Positions 44,216 to 55,270 of a stretch of DNA of 64,000 nucleotides are shown here, piece by piece. The notes under the pieces were generated by a model. That model searched no databases. It worked only from the letters and a program-made list of their open reading frames with translations, and was not told where the DNA came from. The stretch covers positions 496,001 to 560,000 of the forward strand of contig OZ005701.1 in assembly GCA_963930775.1 (NCBI GenBank). The letters run 5' to 3'. The DNA is from Cliona cf. orientalis. Lineage: Eukaryota > Porifera > Demospongiae > Clionaida > Clionaidae. Every line of letters begins with the position of its first letter. Within the stretch, counting starts at the first letter, position 1. A program made the position numbers and the translations under genes.

Positions 44216-46610
44216 CTAGTTGAGTGGAGATATTTCTACTTTTTGGCCATCGGAGTCGTAACGGATGGTGAAGTCTCGTGGAATGGTCTTGGCAAAATCA
44301 CTGCAATAAATAAGATATTGATTTAATGATTGTCATTTGAACCGTTGGTAGCAACTTACATCATTTTATTCTTCATGTCGTCCAAACTCTCCGTGACAAA
44401 GTACAAAGGCTGGAGTCCACTCTCGGGGTACTTGGTTACCATGGCAACGTCGATATCAAAATCCCTGTGTTCTGGTTGGTTGGTGATGCAGTACTGCAGC
44501 TCCTGAGAGCCTGAGAGAAGTCCGGCGCCGTACGCCCTCAGCTCTCCTCCTTCCTCACAACAAACACCAAACTCAACAGTGTACCAGTAGAGCTATTTGG
44601 GGGGGGGGGTGCAACTATATTAAATGAGGCAAGATTTCTAAGCTGTGGCAGGTGGTATAATTATTATTATTATTAGCCGTACTCATAGATGAACTCACAG
44701 CAGCTAATTTTGTTATCCATTCCTCAGACACACCGAGTGATGCCAAACCAATTTCCTGTGATGACAATAATAATGATAATTTAAGGCACCCTTTTATAAT
44801 AACTATATAATATAAATAGGTGGCATAGAGAGATACATGTACTAACCTGTGAAAATCTTGCGAAGCTAGGATCATAGAACAGCGGTGCATGTCCCATCAG
44901 CTCATGACAGATATCCCTACGTGTGAACAAGGCAAGTTTTATTTACTGGTATATTATAATTATGTACTATAGAATCTAGCCTCGAGGCTATAGCTATTAA
45001 TTATTATTACTCAGTACTAGAATCAGAAGTTGAAGAACGTACGGTTCAGGAGTGTAGAATGGGCTGGAGTCATGCCTGATGTACTGAGTGGTGGGAAACA
45101 CCCTAAAGGCGAGAGCATTGAGAAAATCTCTCGCTGGGATCCAGCCAATCACAGGCCAGAGCTGCCAACCCGTCTTGGACTTCAAGTAGCGAGAAACATC
45201 CTCCAATTGGGGAATATTATCCTCTCTGGATAATAGAAATTTAGAGCAATTCTGAGGCACTGTCACATTAAGAATAAAATTAAGAGTATTATAAGCGATA
45301 TAGGGCTACAAATGCGTAGCACTATCTAAAGGAATTCTTAAAATTGGAAGCATGACTTTTGTGATGCTGTTGAGGTATGGTACATTATTATATTATAATT
45401 TTTTGTGATGCTTGGTACCTATATCCACAGGCTTGGAACATCCCTGGGTAGTGTCTGTTGTACTCCTTGCAAGCATGTGAGGGATACAGCCTCGTCTGAT
45501 TGCGAAATATTTCTCCCCTGAAGAACAAACACACATTACTATGGCGATCAGTACTATCTGTAACCTATAATTATATCACTCTACAAACTTCTGTTAGGCC
45601 AAATAAAATTGAATATTAGTTTCTCATCCCCGCCCGCCTCTAGTTTTTCCTCTGCCTGACCACATTTTAATTCATGAATATCATTAAAACTATCATAAAA
45701 AAATGCACGAGGCATTACGTCATAGACTCGCCCATTTTTTAATGAAATTCATGATGACATTTAATGATATTCATGACAAAAAATAAAATAAAAAGCCACC
45801 CTCCCGCCTGGGGAAATTACTGAACATAGGATGAGAAACTAATAATCAATTTTGCTTGGCCTTAGAAAGAAACAGGAATTAGATATGTAGGTAGCAAAAC
45901 ACTCTAGGTTCAATTACCATGTTTTAATCTCCTGTTCTGTATAATCCATTCTCGGAATGGGATTTCCACTGAAAATCAAGGGAGACAAGAAATTAATGTC
46001 ATAGCATACATGCATGGAACACTTTTCTTGCTCATTCTGAATTCCTGCTAACTCACTAGTTGTATTCTTTAGCAACTTTGGCAATGTGCTTGCGTCTCTC
46101 AATATACGCTTCATCTCCAAATCCAGGGTGGTCTGGTGTCAGCTCGTGCCCGTATTTTAACAGATTAGTGCAACAGCGATGAAGATCGTGAATAGTTTTT
46201 GGAAACCATGGGACACCCTCTTTTTCCCATAAATCAGCCTGAGCACTCTTTGTATCTGGGAGTCCATTTTCTACTACTCTGACAGAGGTTGCATAGGTAT
46301 TGAGTTTAGCCACAAGTTCTGTTTTCTTCTGTGTCTCTGAACAGGTAAATTCAGCAAAGAAATCATACTCAGTTGCTGGGTTAGTTTTCGATGAACGAGA
46401 CTCTATGTGGGATAGACTGATGTCTAGATCTTCAAAGGCTTTTAGAGCTCTTCTTAGGGCGCCCTTCTCCTCCTTCAAAGAGAAGATGATCACAGTTTTC
46501 CCTGCTCCTTCCATGAGTTCCGGGTAGTAGGTAATGGTCGTACGTCGCCCGCCACGTAACATCCTGAAGTTCGCTGTGCGCATGCGCGCTCCGATCATCC
46601 CTTTGGCCAT
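44216..46610 (-). CDS. Aromatic amino acid hydroxylase paralog 2, no tetramerisation tail
   Basis: Same fold as the neighbouring PAH: N-terminal ACT domain ([32 protein letters not shown]) and a catalytic domain with [41 protein letters not shown] (both iron histidines) and YTVEFGVC (iron glutamate). It differs from the PAH copy at sites near the substrate pocket ([20 protein letters not shown] instead of [20 protein letters not shown]). The ACT region and the start of the catalytic domain lie in one exon (46056-46610), where PAH has two introns. The protein stops at [15 protein letters not shown], about 30 residues short of PAH, so the C-terminal helix is missing. Start at 46610 gives an N-terminus rich in Arg; a shorter start at MEGAGK is possible. 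Substrate not predictable. Confidence 0.9.
45597..45861. mobile_element. Harbinger-like MITE in hydroxylase 2 intron
   Basis: 265 bp with about 33-bp terminal inverted repeats starting GGCCAARYAAAATTGA and continuing TATTAGTTTCTCATCC. They are flanked by TTA on both sides (45594-45596, 45862-45864), a 3-bp target duplication of the PIF/Harbinger type. Non-coding interior with CCCGCCCGCC and ATGATATTCATGA motifs. Confidence 0.88.
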
Positions 46611-46872
46611 TAATAATTAATTAATTGGGCGACCATTGCCTAACCACAATATGAAGCATTTTTTATACTAAGTCTTGAATTCACACAACATGTCATGATA
46701 ATAGCTATTTAAACAATGCACCGCCATGAGGTCAAACACAAAAAATACGATTGAAATTTCTTGCTGATAGTACTAAACTATCTATACTGTTATTCCATTG
46801 AAATATTATATATAAATGTCAGTTGTTAGAGTCCTAGCATAGCTACTTAGACTACGCACGCTATGGTCCTAG

Positions 46873-49351
46873 CTAGTGGAGTGGTGATATTTCTACTTTT
46901 TGGGCATCAGAGTCGTAATGAATGGTGAAGTCTCGTGGAATGGTCTTGGCAAAATCACTACAATAAACAAGACATTCTCATAATGCATTACCCCCAGTAT
47001 CACTAGTATAGTATCATAATCATTAAACAGCACCTCAAGCTATTATAATATTATTATGCAAATCATGACTCAGTGAGTGATTTTTTTGAGTTGGCTGCAA
47101 CTTGCATCATTTTGTTCTTCGTGTCGTCCAAGCTCTCCATGACGAAGTACAAAGGTTGGAGTCCATCATCGGGGTACTTGGTTACCATGGCAACATCAAT
47201 ATCAAAATCCCTGTGTTCTGGTTGGTCGGTGATGCAGTACTGCAGCTCCTGAGAGCTGGAGAGAAGTCCGGCACCGTACGCCCTCAGCTCTCCTCCTTCC
47301 TCACGACAAACACCAAACTCAACAGTGTACCAGTATAGCTATTTTGGGAGGAGGGGGGGGGTGCAACTATAATATTATTATAGTAATTTTAATATAATGA
47401 AGCAAGATTTCTAAGGTGTATAATAATTATTATTATACATGATGGTATCATGGAAGCCATGCCGTACGGATCAAAGACCCAGACCACATGTAGTAGAGTA
47501 GTTAGAACATGGTCATTAGAAAATAATTAAATTAGAACATGGCTGGCAATTAGCCTGGAATGCATAAGCCACATACAGCATAATTATATAGGTAGTGGTA
47601 GTATAGTCTCAACAGCAAACCACTCGGGTGAAGACATAATAATTATTATAGCTATAATATAATATTATTGTAACTATATATCTCGTGTATTTTAGGCAAA
47701 TCACTATAATTATGGTACTACGTACTACCTATGCTTTATAACGTGGAACTCCTCTATGGTGGCCACTAATGGGGAATAAAATTTAGTCCACTCTATTATA
47801 GCTGGACATGTACTCTCAAATAGATGAACTCACAGCAGCCAATTTTGTTATCCATTCATCAGACACACCGAGTGATGCCAAACCAATCTCCTGTGATGAC
47901 AGTAATAATGTCAATATTAAGGCACCCTTTTTAGTATAATTATTAAATAGGTGGCATAAAGAGATACTAACCTGTGAAAATCTTGCAAAGCTAGGATCAC
48001 AGAACAGCGGTGCATGTCCCATCAGCTCATGACAGATATCCCTATATACGTGTGAACAAGGCAAGTTTTATTTACTGGTATAATAATAATTATGTACTGT
48101 AGAATCTAGCCTCGAGGCTATAGCAGTATTCGGTACTAGAATTAGAAGTTAAATAACGTACGGTTCAGGTGTGTAAAATGGGCTGGAGTCATGCCTGATG
48201 TACTGCGCAGTGGGAAACACCCTAAAGGCGAGAACATTGAGGAAATCTCTCGCCGGGATCCAGCCAATCACAGGCCAGAGCTGCCAACCTGTCTTGGACT
48301 TCAAGTAGCGAGAAACGTCTTCTAACTGGGGAATATTATCCTCTCTGGGTAGTACAAATTTAGATCAGTATCACATTAATTTTAAAAATAGCCATAATGG
48401 GAAAATGTATATATAGCACTATCTATATTATAAAGGAACCATTATAAAGTTGTAAGCATATTGATTTTTGTGATGCTTGGTACCTGTATTTACAAGCTTG
48501 GAACATCCCTGGGTAGTATCTGTTGTACTCCTTGCAAGCATGTGAGGGATACAGCCTTGTCTGATTGCGAAATATCTCTCCCCTGAAGAACAAAAACATG
48601 TACATAATATTAATTTATTATTGTAAGCTGTATATCATACATTGCTCTAACTTCTAGCTGAAACATAATAATATTATTATAGATAGCTAGCTAGCTAGCT
48701 AAGGCCTGGTTGATCAAAGGCCTATAGCCAATAATTATTAATTTTAATACCATGTTTTAATCTCCTGTTCTGTATAATCCATCCTTGGAATGGGATTTCC
48801 ACTGAAATCAAGAGAGACAAGAAATCAATAATAATTATCATAGCATAATAATTAAACGCTTTTTTCACTCACTATCTTAAAGTCGTGCTAACTCACTAGC
48901 TGTATTCTTTAGCAACTTTGGCAATGTGCTTGCGTCTCTCAACATACGCTACATCTCCAAATCCAGGGTGGTCTGGTGTCAGCTCGTGCCCGTATTTTAA
49001 CAGATTAGTGCAACAGCGATGAAGATCGTGAATAGTTTTTGGAAACCATGGGACACCCTCTTTTTCCCATAAATCAGCCTGAGCACTCTTTGTATCTGCA
49101 GGTCCATTTTCTACTACTCTGACAGAGGTTGCATAGGTATTGAGTTTAGCCACAATTTCTGTTCTCTTCTGTGTCTCTGAACAGGTAAATTCCACAAAAA
49201 AATCATACTCAGTTGCTGGGTTGGTTTTCGATGAACGAGACTCTATGTGGGATAGACTGATGTCTAGATCTTCAAAGGCTTTTAGAGCTCTTCTTAGGGC
49301 GCCCTTCTCCTCCTTCAAAGAGAAGATGATCACAGTTTTCCCTCTTTCCAT
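46873..49351 (-). CDS. Aromatic amino acid hydroxylase paralog 3, no tetramerisation tail
   Basis: Tandem sister of paralog 2 with the same exon plan. The first exon (about 48898-49351) is nearly identical to that of paralog 2 in DNA, apart from the shorter N-terminus [11 protein letters not shown]. It keeps [15 protein letters not shown], the ACT motif [32 protein letters not shown] and the [11 protein letters not shown]-type exon at 47090-47340. It ends [20 protein letters not shown], again without the C-terminal helix. In the middle exon CKYR replaces CGYR of the other two genes. The intron at about 47345-47830 is AT-rich with ATTATT palindromes and no recognisable element. High identity with paralog 2 points to recent duplication or conversion. 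Confidence 0.9.
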
Positions 49352-49478
49352 TTTTCTATGAGTTTGTAAGTGACCGCCGGGGGCGGGGAAGCATCACCAT
49401 GATGCAAATGCCCACGCGCGCGTGCGCAGACCGGCTATTGGGCGACCATTACCTAACTACAATCTGAGTTCTTGAGGC
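49352..49478. promoter_or_regulatory. Divergent promoter, hydroxylase 3 / HINT
   Basis: 127 bases between divergent starts, GC-rich in the middle with CACGCGCGCGTGCGCA at about 49412-49427. Likely bidirectional; no exact sites assigned. Confidence 0.45.
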
Positions 49479-50350
<872 letters not shown>

Positions 50351-50509
50351 ATAACAATGTCATATTATACAAGGACTATAAATACAGCATGATTTTGTAA
50401 TGCTGATTAATTATAATTAATGTTGACAAGCGGATTGTTATGTTGTTCAGATATTATTTCTGAGCATGCGCATAACTACCCCTATTAACGACCTTTACCT
50501 AGTTAGGGC
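50351..50509. promoter_or_regulatory. Upstream region of RING gene 1
   Basis: 159 bases between the HINT stop and the RING start. GAGCATGCGCATAAC at about 50463-50477 contains an NRF1-like ATGCGCA core. Confidence 0.4.
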
Positions 50510-51460
50510 ATGGAGAACGTCGTCTTTGTGGAGGAGGTACCGAGGGAGCTCTACTGTCCTCTCTGCCTGGACGTGCTCACGGAGCCGTATCTGACCGACT
50601 GCGGCCACCACTTCTGCTATGGCTGCCTCGCGCCGCTGCTAGAAAATAAGGAGCCATGTCCGGTTTGTAAGGAGACGGAATACGAGGTGATGCTCAATCG
50701 GGCCGTTAAGCGACGGATCAGCAACATGAAGGTGTTTTGCTCCTTTTGCGAGCAAGGCTGCGAGTGGATCGGAACGAGAAATGAGCTAGAGGGCCACGTT
50801 CAGTCGGTCTGTCGTTTTACGTCTTTTCCGTGTGTCTTCCAGAAATTTGGTTGCACCGAGCACCTAGCTAATGCAGATATCGAGATACACCTCAAATCAA
50901 ACCTCGCCGAGCACATGTTGATGGTTACCGAGGCGATGAGGACCCAGCAGCAGAGCATGATGGCATCCATCGAGGTCAAAGATCAAAAGATCGCCTCTCT
51001 TGAACAGCGTCTGAAATTCATGGAGAGGAAATACGGCGACAAACTTAAGCTGAAATCGGACATTACCTGGCACCCTCTTCCGATTGCTGGCAACACCCTA
51101 ATTGGAGGGTTCAATGGGAACATCCCCAAAGGTGAGATGCAGACGTACAGATTTCCGCTTCCGATGCATCTGATTCCAGCGGGCTCCCGCGAGATTCTCG
51201 TTCACATCATGATACGTGCCGGTTTCTCTCTCCCGGACAACTTCCATCCCTGGCTCAAGGTGTACGTCAAGGACGGAGAGAAGAGAGTATACAAAATGAC
51301 GAGGATCAGTATGCGCAAGCAAGATGCCTACAGCGATAATTGCGAGAACATGTGGTTTCCTCTTCCAGCCGATCGCTCTGTGTATTTGGAGGTACCTCGG
51401 AGATCAAAACCAATCCAGAAGAATGCTACCTGTAACATTTATGTAATTGGGTACCGATAG
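50510..51460 (+). CDS. RING/TRAF-zinc-finger protein 1 with unrecognised C-terminal domain
   Basis: Single-exon gene, 316 residues. RING finger at residues 16-53 (CPLCLDVLTEPYL, CGHHFCYGCL, CPVC), as in E3 ubiquitin ligases. A TRAF-type zinc-finger region follows (CEQGCEWIGTRNELEGH, then CVFQKFGCTE). A short coiled coil lies at about 150-185. The final 130 residues start KSDITWHPL and end NIYVIGYR. This last part is not a recognisable MATH/TRAF-C domain, though it sits where one belongs. Paralogous to the next three genes but the most divergent. Likely an E3 ligase or signalling adaptor; substrate unknown. Confidence 0.88.
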   Translation: MENVVFVEEVPRELYCPLCLDVLTEPYLTDCGHHFCYGCLAPLLENKEPCPVCKETEYEVMLNRAVKRRISNMKVFCSFCEQGCEWIGTRNELEGHVQSVCRFTSFPCVFQKFGCTEHLANADIEIHLKSNLAEHMLMVTEAMRTQQQSMMASIEVKDQKIASLEQRLKFMERKYGDKLKLKSDITWHPLPIAGNTLIGGFNGNIPKGEMQTYRFPLPMHLIPAGSREILVHIMIRAGFSLPDNFHPWLKVYVKDGEKRVYKMTRISMRKQDAYSDNCENMWFPLPADRSVYLEVPRRSKPIQKNATCNIYVIGYR

Positions 51461-51662
51461 AAACATTGTTTTATTGTAGTAGACCGTGATTATAAGATTG
51501 TAGGCTTACGATTGTGATATTAATTTTTTTGGTATATTAATATATCCCTGTATATATAATATATAATCTTATCAAATTATATTGTGGGCGGACACGCATG
51601 CCTGAACATGTGTATGCAGGTAATTAATGGGGGCATCCTCACGGGTACGCTAAACTTTCAAG

Positions 51663-52718
51663 ATGGAGCTGTACCAAGACGATGGAGACTGCTGCGCAAA
51701 GGAGGGCCGCCACAACTTGGACTCTCTCCGCGAGCTGCGCATATCTATCAGTCAACCGTGCTCCTCGTACTCTCGGAAAATCGCGGATATCAACAACCTA
51801 GAATTTCTCGCCCCCTTGGACGAGGAATTCGAGTGCCTCATTTGTCAGTCGCTGATGAGCGAGCCGAAGGTGACCTCGTGCGGGCACCATTTCTGTCGAG
51901 TTTGCATCGAGCCGGCGAAACAGGAGCCTTGCCCCAAGTGCCACGAGCCCGAGTTCAACATGATAACCGATAAAGCGCTAGAAAAGAGAATTAAGGCGTT
52001 GCAAATTTACTGCATTTATCGGGAAAAAGGGTGCGCCTGGACTGGAGAGCTGGCTAGCTTGGACGATCATCTGGAGCACGATTGTAGCATTGTCAGTGAA
52101 GTCAGCTGCAAACTCGAATCACTCGGATGCAAGGAAAAAACGACGGAGAGAGACTTTGATACTCACTTCAACGACAAGCTGCTCGGTCATGTGACCTTGT
52201 TCGTGGAGCAGTTTCAAGCCCAGCAGAAAGCATACCAACACATTTTCGAGGAAAATGACACAAAAACTCAGCAGCTTGAGCATCGTATTGATCAAGTGGA
52301 AGACAATCTCATGCGAAAGTTAAGCAAAAAATCGTACATCAAGTGGAGTCCCATTGACTCTCATCTCCTTATTGGCATGGGTCGTGGAACGGCTCCAGCT
52401 GGTTTACTGTCCAGCCGCATTCCCGATAATCTTGTTCCAAGGGAGGCAAAGGAGATTCTTCTACTCGTGGCTATGCATTCCGGGGGCATTCCACGACCAA
52501 TGTCTACGCAATGCATGACGATATATGTCACAGATGGAGCGACAGGGATGCGGTACGAAAAGTATCTTCACTACACGACCTACGATCAAAACGCTTGGAA
52601 TAGTACTACGGAGAATATGTGCCTACCTATGCCCAGCGATCGCACTGTTTGTGTGATAGTGCCCAAAACTTTCGAGCATAACATATGGTGCAACATTTTT
52701 CTCACAGGGTATCGTTGA
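51663..52718 (+). CDS. RING/TRAF-zinc-finger protein 2
   Basis: Single exon, 351 residues. After a roughly 45-residue N-terminal extension: RING (CLICQSLMSEPKV, CGHHFCRVCIE, CPKC), TRAF-type fingers (YREKGCAWTGELASLDDH, CKLESLGCKE), coiled coil (residues 185-225), then the shared C-terminal domain KKSYIKWSPI...EILLLVAMHSG...QNAWNSTTENMCLPMPSDR...NIFLTGYR. It lies about 200 bp downstream of RING gene 1, same strand. Confidence 0.88.
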   Translation: MELYQDDGDCCAKEGRHNLDSLRELRISISQPCSSYSRKIADINNLEFLAPLDEEFECLICQSLMSEPKVTSCGHHFCRVCIEPAKQEPCPKCHEPEFNMITDKALEKRIKALQIYCIYREKGCAWTGELASLDDHLEHDCSIVSEVSCKLESLGCKEKTTERDFDTHFNDKLLGHVTLFVEQFQAQQKAYQHIFEENDTKTQQLEHRIDQVEDNLMRKLSKKSYIKWSPIDSHLLIGMGRGTAPAGLLSSRIPDNLVPREAKEILLLVAMHSGGIPRPMSTQCMTIYVTDGATGMRYEKYLHYTTYDQNAWNSTTENMCLPMPSDRTVCVIVPKTFEHNIWCNIFLTGYR

Positions 52719-52853
52719 TGTTCCTTTGTATCTGCTGTGTACACAATATATAATTATTATTATTGATATTTGCAACAGATTCAGGTTCCATTGATATGCA
52801 CAACAGACGAACAAGGAACAGCAGTGGCATCATAAAACACTATACTTAACTGG

Positions 52854-52865
52854 TGCGCATGCGCA
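52854..52865. promoter_or_regulatory. NRF1-type palindrome upstream of RING gene 3
   Basis: TGCGCATGCGCA, a perfect NRF1 consensus, lies 22 bp before the ATG of RING gene 3. Confidence 0.5.
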
Positions 52866-52887
52866 TGCTGTATGTGGTGGGGGGAAA

Positions 52888-53988
52888 ATGGCCTCGTCTT
52901 GGAGGAGCGGGGAGGGAAAGGAGATGACGGATACATGCTTCTCTTCAGAGAGTAAGGGGTCTTCTTCCTCTACTGGCGAGTGGAGTAACGCTTCTTCGCT
53001 CGAGGGCGCGCCGAAAATAGCCGCTCAGCCTTCGTCTTCCTTCGCGGAAGCTACACTTGGAGATTTCGAGCTCGTCAATGAGTCTCAGGCGGCGGAGGAC
53101 TACTACTGCCCCGTCTGTTTGTCGCTAATGAACGAGCCCCATTTGACAAACTGCGGACACCGCTTTTGCAAAGGCTGTATCGAGCCCATCTATCACGGTG
53201 AGCGGAAGTGCCCGATTTGCCAAGAGCCAGGCTTCAAGATCATGCCAGACAGAGATATAGAGAGGAGGATAAAAGAATTGAAGATCCGCTGCGCAAATCA
53301 CCAGAAAGGTTGCGATTGGACAGGTAAAAGAGTCAACCATGACAACCATCTGCTAAAGCAATGCGATTATCACTCAGTCGATTGCAAACTCGAAGTGTTT
53401 GGCTGCAAAGAAAAGGTGCTACGAAGGGACCAAGCTGCACACATCAGCGACAACATAATCCGTCACATGACCATGATAGTGGAGCAGTACGACACTAAAC
53501 AGAAGGAGTATGAGAATCAACTTGGCGAAAAAGAAGCAAAAATAAGCCAACTCGAGCAGCGCATTAATGATTTTGAAGCCACCTTCTGTTCTGAGTTGGA
53601 GAGAAAGTCAGACATCAAGTGGACACCATTACACCCGTGGCATGAAATCTGCGTCATCAACGAAAAGACTCCAAAGGGTGTGAAGCGGCACTATGTTCCT
53701 GAAAATGCCGTCCCGAAAGGATCAAAGGAGATTCTTGTTCTCCTTGCCACTCACTCTGAGTTCTCTTGGCCGCACAAGGTGACTAGCACCATCTCAGTCT
53801 TCATCGAAGAAGATGGCGTTCGATACTCAAAATTTATCAAGATCCAAAATTACGAGCAGAAGGCTTGGAATGACAATACGGATAATGTATGGCTACCTTT
53901 TCCCACCAATCGTATGGTGAATGTGGACGTTCCTGTACAGTTTGGCAAAATGTTCTGGTGTGATGTACATATCATCGGCTATCGGTAG
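52888..53988 (+). CDS. RING/TRAF-zinc-finger protein 3
   Basis: Single exon, 366 residues. Ser-rich N-terminus, then VNESQAAEDYYCPVCL RING (CGHRFCKGCIE, CPIC), TRAF-type fingers (HQKGCDWTGKRVNHDNH, CKLEVFGCKE), coiled coil (about 205-240), and C-terminal domain RKSDIKWTPL...EILVLLATHSE...QKAWNDNTDNVWLPFPTNR...DVHIIGYR. From about residue 52 onward it is about 98% identical to the last exon of the death-domain fusion gene 4 kb downstream, including some 3' UTR. Confidence 0.9.
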   Translation: MASSWRSGEGKEMTDTCFSSESKGSSSSTGEWSNASSLEGAPKIAAQPSSSFAEATLGDFELVNESQAAEDYYCPVCLSLMNEPHLTNCGHRFCKGCIEPIYHGERKCPICQEPGFKIMPDRDIERRIKELKIRCANHQKGCDWTGKRVNHDNHLLKQCDYHSVDCKLEVFGCKEKVLRRDQAAHISDNIIRHMTMIVEQYDTKQKEYENQLGEKEAKISQLEQRINDFEATFCSELERKSDIKWTPLHPWHEICVINEKTPKGVKRHYVPENAVPKGSKEILVLLATHSEFSWPHKVTSTISVFIEEDGVRYSKFIKIQNYEQKAWNDNTDNVWLPFPTNRMVNVDVPVQFGKMFWCDVHIIGYR

Positions 53989-54097
53989 ATGGTGGTGCAG
54001 ATATGGTATAGTGGTGTACAGTTGAGTAAACCCCTGAACAGATAGGTATTAGATTACTAATGTAGTGTGACCACTATCATTCTTTTTGTTCTTTGCT
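53041..54097 (+). repeat. Duplicated RING block, copy 1
   Basis: About 1.05 kb covering most of RING gene 3 and about 110 bp of its 3' flank. It matches 57080-58134 almost base for base, with only about six amino-acid differences over 309 residues. Confidence 0.9.
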
Positions 54098-54275
54098 GGC
54101 CACCTGTTTAATCATGCGTGATTCAGATCCGCCATGCGCCACCATGCAATTTATCATGTGATATTGTGCATTTATATTAAATTTTAATACTTGTATATTA
54201 GTATACATGCTATGTACGTATTGTAAGCAATGGAATCCACAATCATCACTTAGTATAATGCACCTATCAATGGTA

Positions 54276-54638
54276 TGCCCCACCTACCCCACCTGGGGCC
54301 TAGGTGGGGGGTTTGTCGCTGAGGCCTGGCCCCCAGGGTGGGGCAAGGTGGGGCACTTGCCAGCACTGTGCGTTAAATAGAATAATTGAAGGTCAGGGTT
54401 TGCTTGGCGTTCACGAAGTGCCACATGCGAATTTTAGTACAATGATGGCTTCCAACTTGAAGATAGTAGCTAGCTGTACAAAAATTTGATAGACGAACAT
54501 GAACATCCCATATGGGGGTTGGGGGTGTAGATGGGAAAGGACCCTATAATTTTGCCCCATATATGGGGCAAAGTACAAAGTCTATAGGACAAATCCCCCA
54601 TCATTTCCCCATATCCCCCAGGTGGGGTAGGTGGGGCA
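54276..54638. mobile_element. TGCCCC-type MITE
   Basis: About 363 bp with perfect terminal inverted repeats of at least 23 bp starting TGCCCCACCTACCCCACC, flanked by TA on both sides (54274-54275, 54639-54640). Subterminal G/C-rich repeats (GGGGCAAGGTGGGGC, CCCCATATATGGGG) add further palindromes. Non-coding. Confidence 0.85.
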
Positions 54639-55050
54639 TAATAATATTGATACATGTAGGTGCATAAATAATTCTTATAGCAGTTTGTACCATCCATTCA
54701 TGCATTCACCAACAAGCAAGCTAATTAGCTTCTAAATGCAATTTATGAGCGTACGAACGAACGATGGTGCGCACTATGGGGGGTGGATAGTCACGGTCAA
54801 AAGTACAGTCACTGTTTTCGCACGGACAAGCCACACCCTCATCCAGGTACGTTCAATGGCAGGAAATTTTCGTCTCCCAGTATCGAGGTTTCCGTTAAAT
54901 TCTCTCTCGTTTTCCCGTTGTATCAACCATATCCTTTTGTTATTCCAAACCCTTTGTCAACAACCGACTACCTAAACCCAATCCCCCCGCTACTAGTCTC
55001 ACTTGCCGTGTATCGGTCAGTAATAGCTTGTTCTTATTATTATTAGCTAC

Positions 55051-55089
55051 CTATAGATCCCAGCCCCCTTCGGGGGCTGGGATCTATAG
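55051..55089. other. Perfect 18-bp-stem inverted repeat
   Basis: CTATAGATCCCAGCCCCC, a 3-base TTC loop, then its exact reverse complement. It lies about 180 bp before the death-domain gene start. Could be a cruciform or RNA hairpin, or a tiny palindromic element. Confidence 0.85.
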
Positions 55090-55270
55090 ATCACGTGAGT
55101 TGTGCCGGCTCTTTAAGCCTTATATTTTGGGTGCCGTTCCCGGCACTCTAGCCACAGCGTTTATTATTTCACGACTGATCTGCAGTTAAGGTCACCAAGA
55201 AGCAGAGGGTGGGCGTGATTTAGCTAGGTCAGGACCATCCATTTTGTCATATGTTGACTGTCTGTTGATC

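Larger units (their letters stand above)
54098..55270. other. Intergenic region with MITE and hairpin
   Basis: Holds the 3' flank of RING gene 3, a 363-bp MITE, an unassigned stretch (54640-55050) and the hairpin at 55051-55089, then the presumed promoter of the death-domain gene. No coding sequence supported. Confidence 0.6.

Noticed and set aside
48896-49351. Apparent stop after KVAKEYS as evidence of a broken hydroxylase
   Set aside because: A GT donor precedes the stop and the next exon (TGGAAATCCCATTCC) continues in phase, as in the sister gene.
50510-53988. Canonical TRAF genes
   Set aside because: RING and TRAF-type fingers fit, but the C-terminal domain lacks recognisable MATH motifs.
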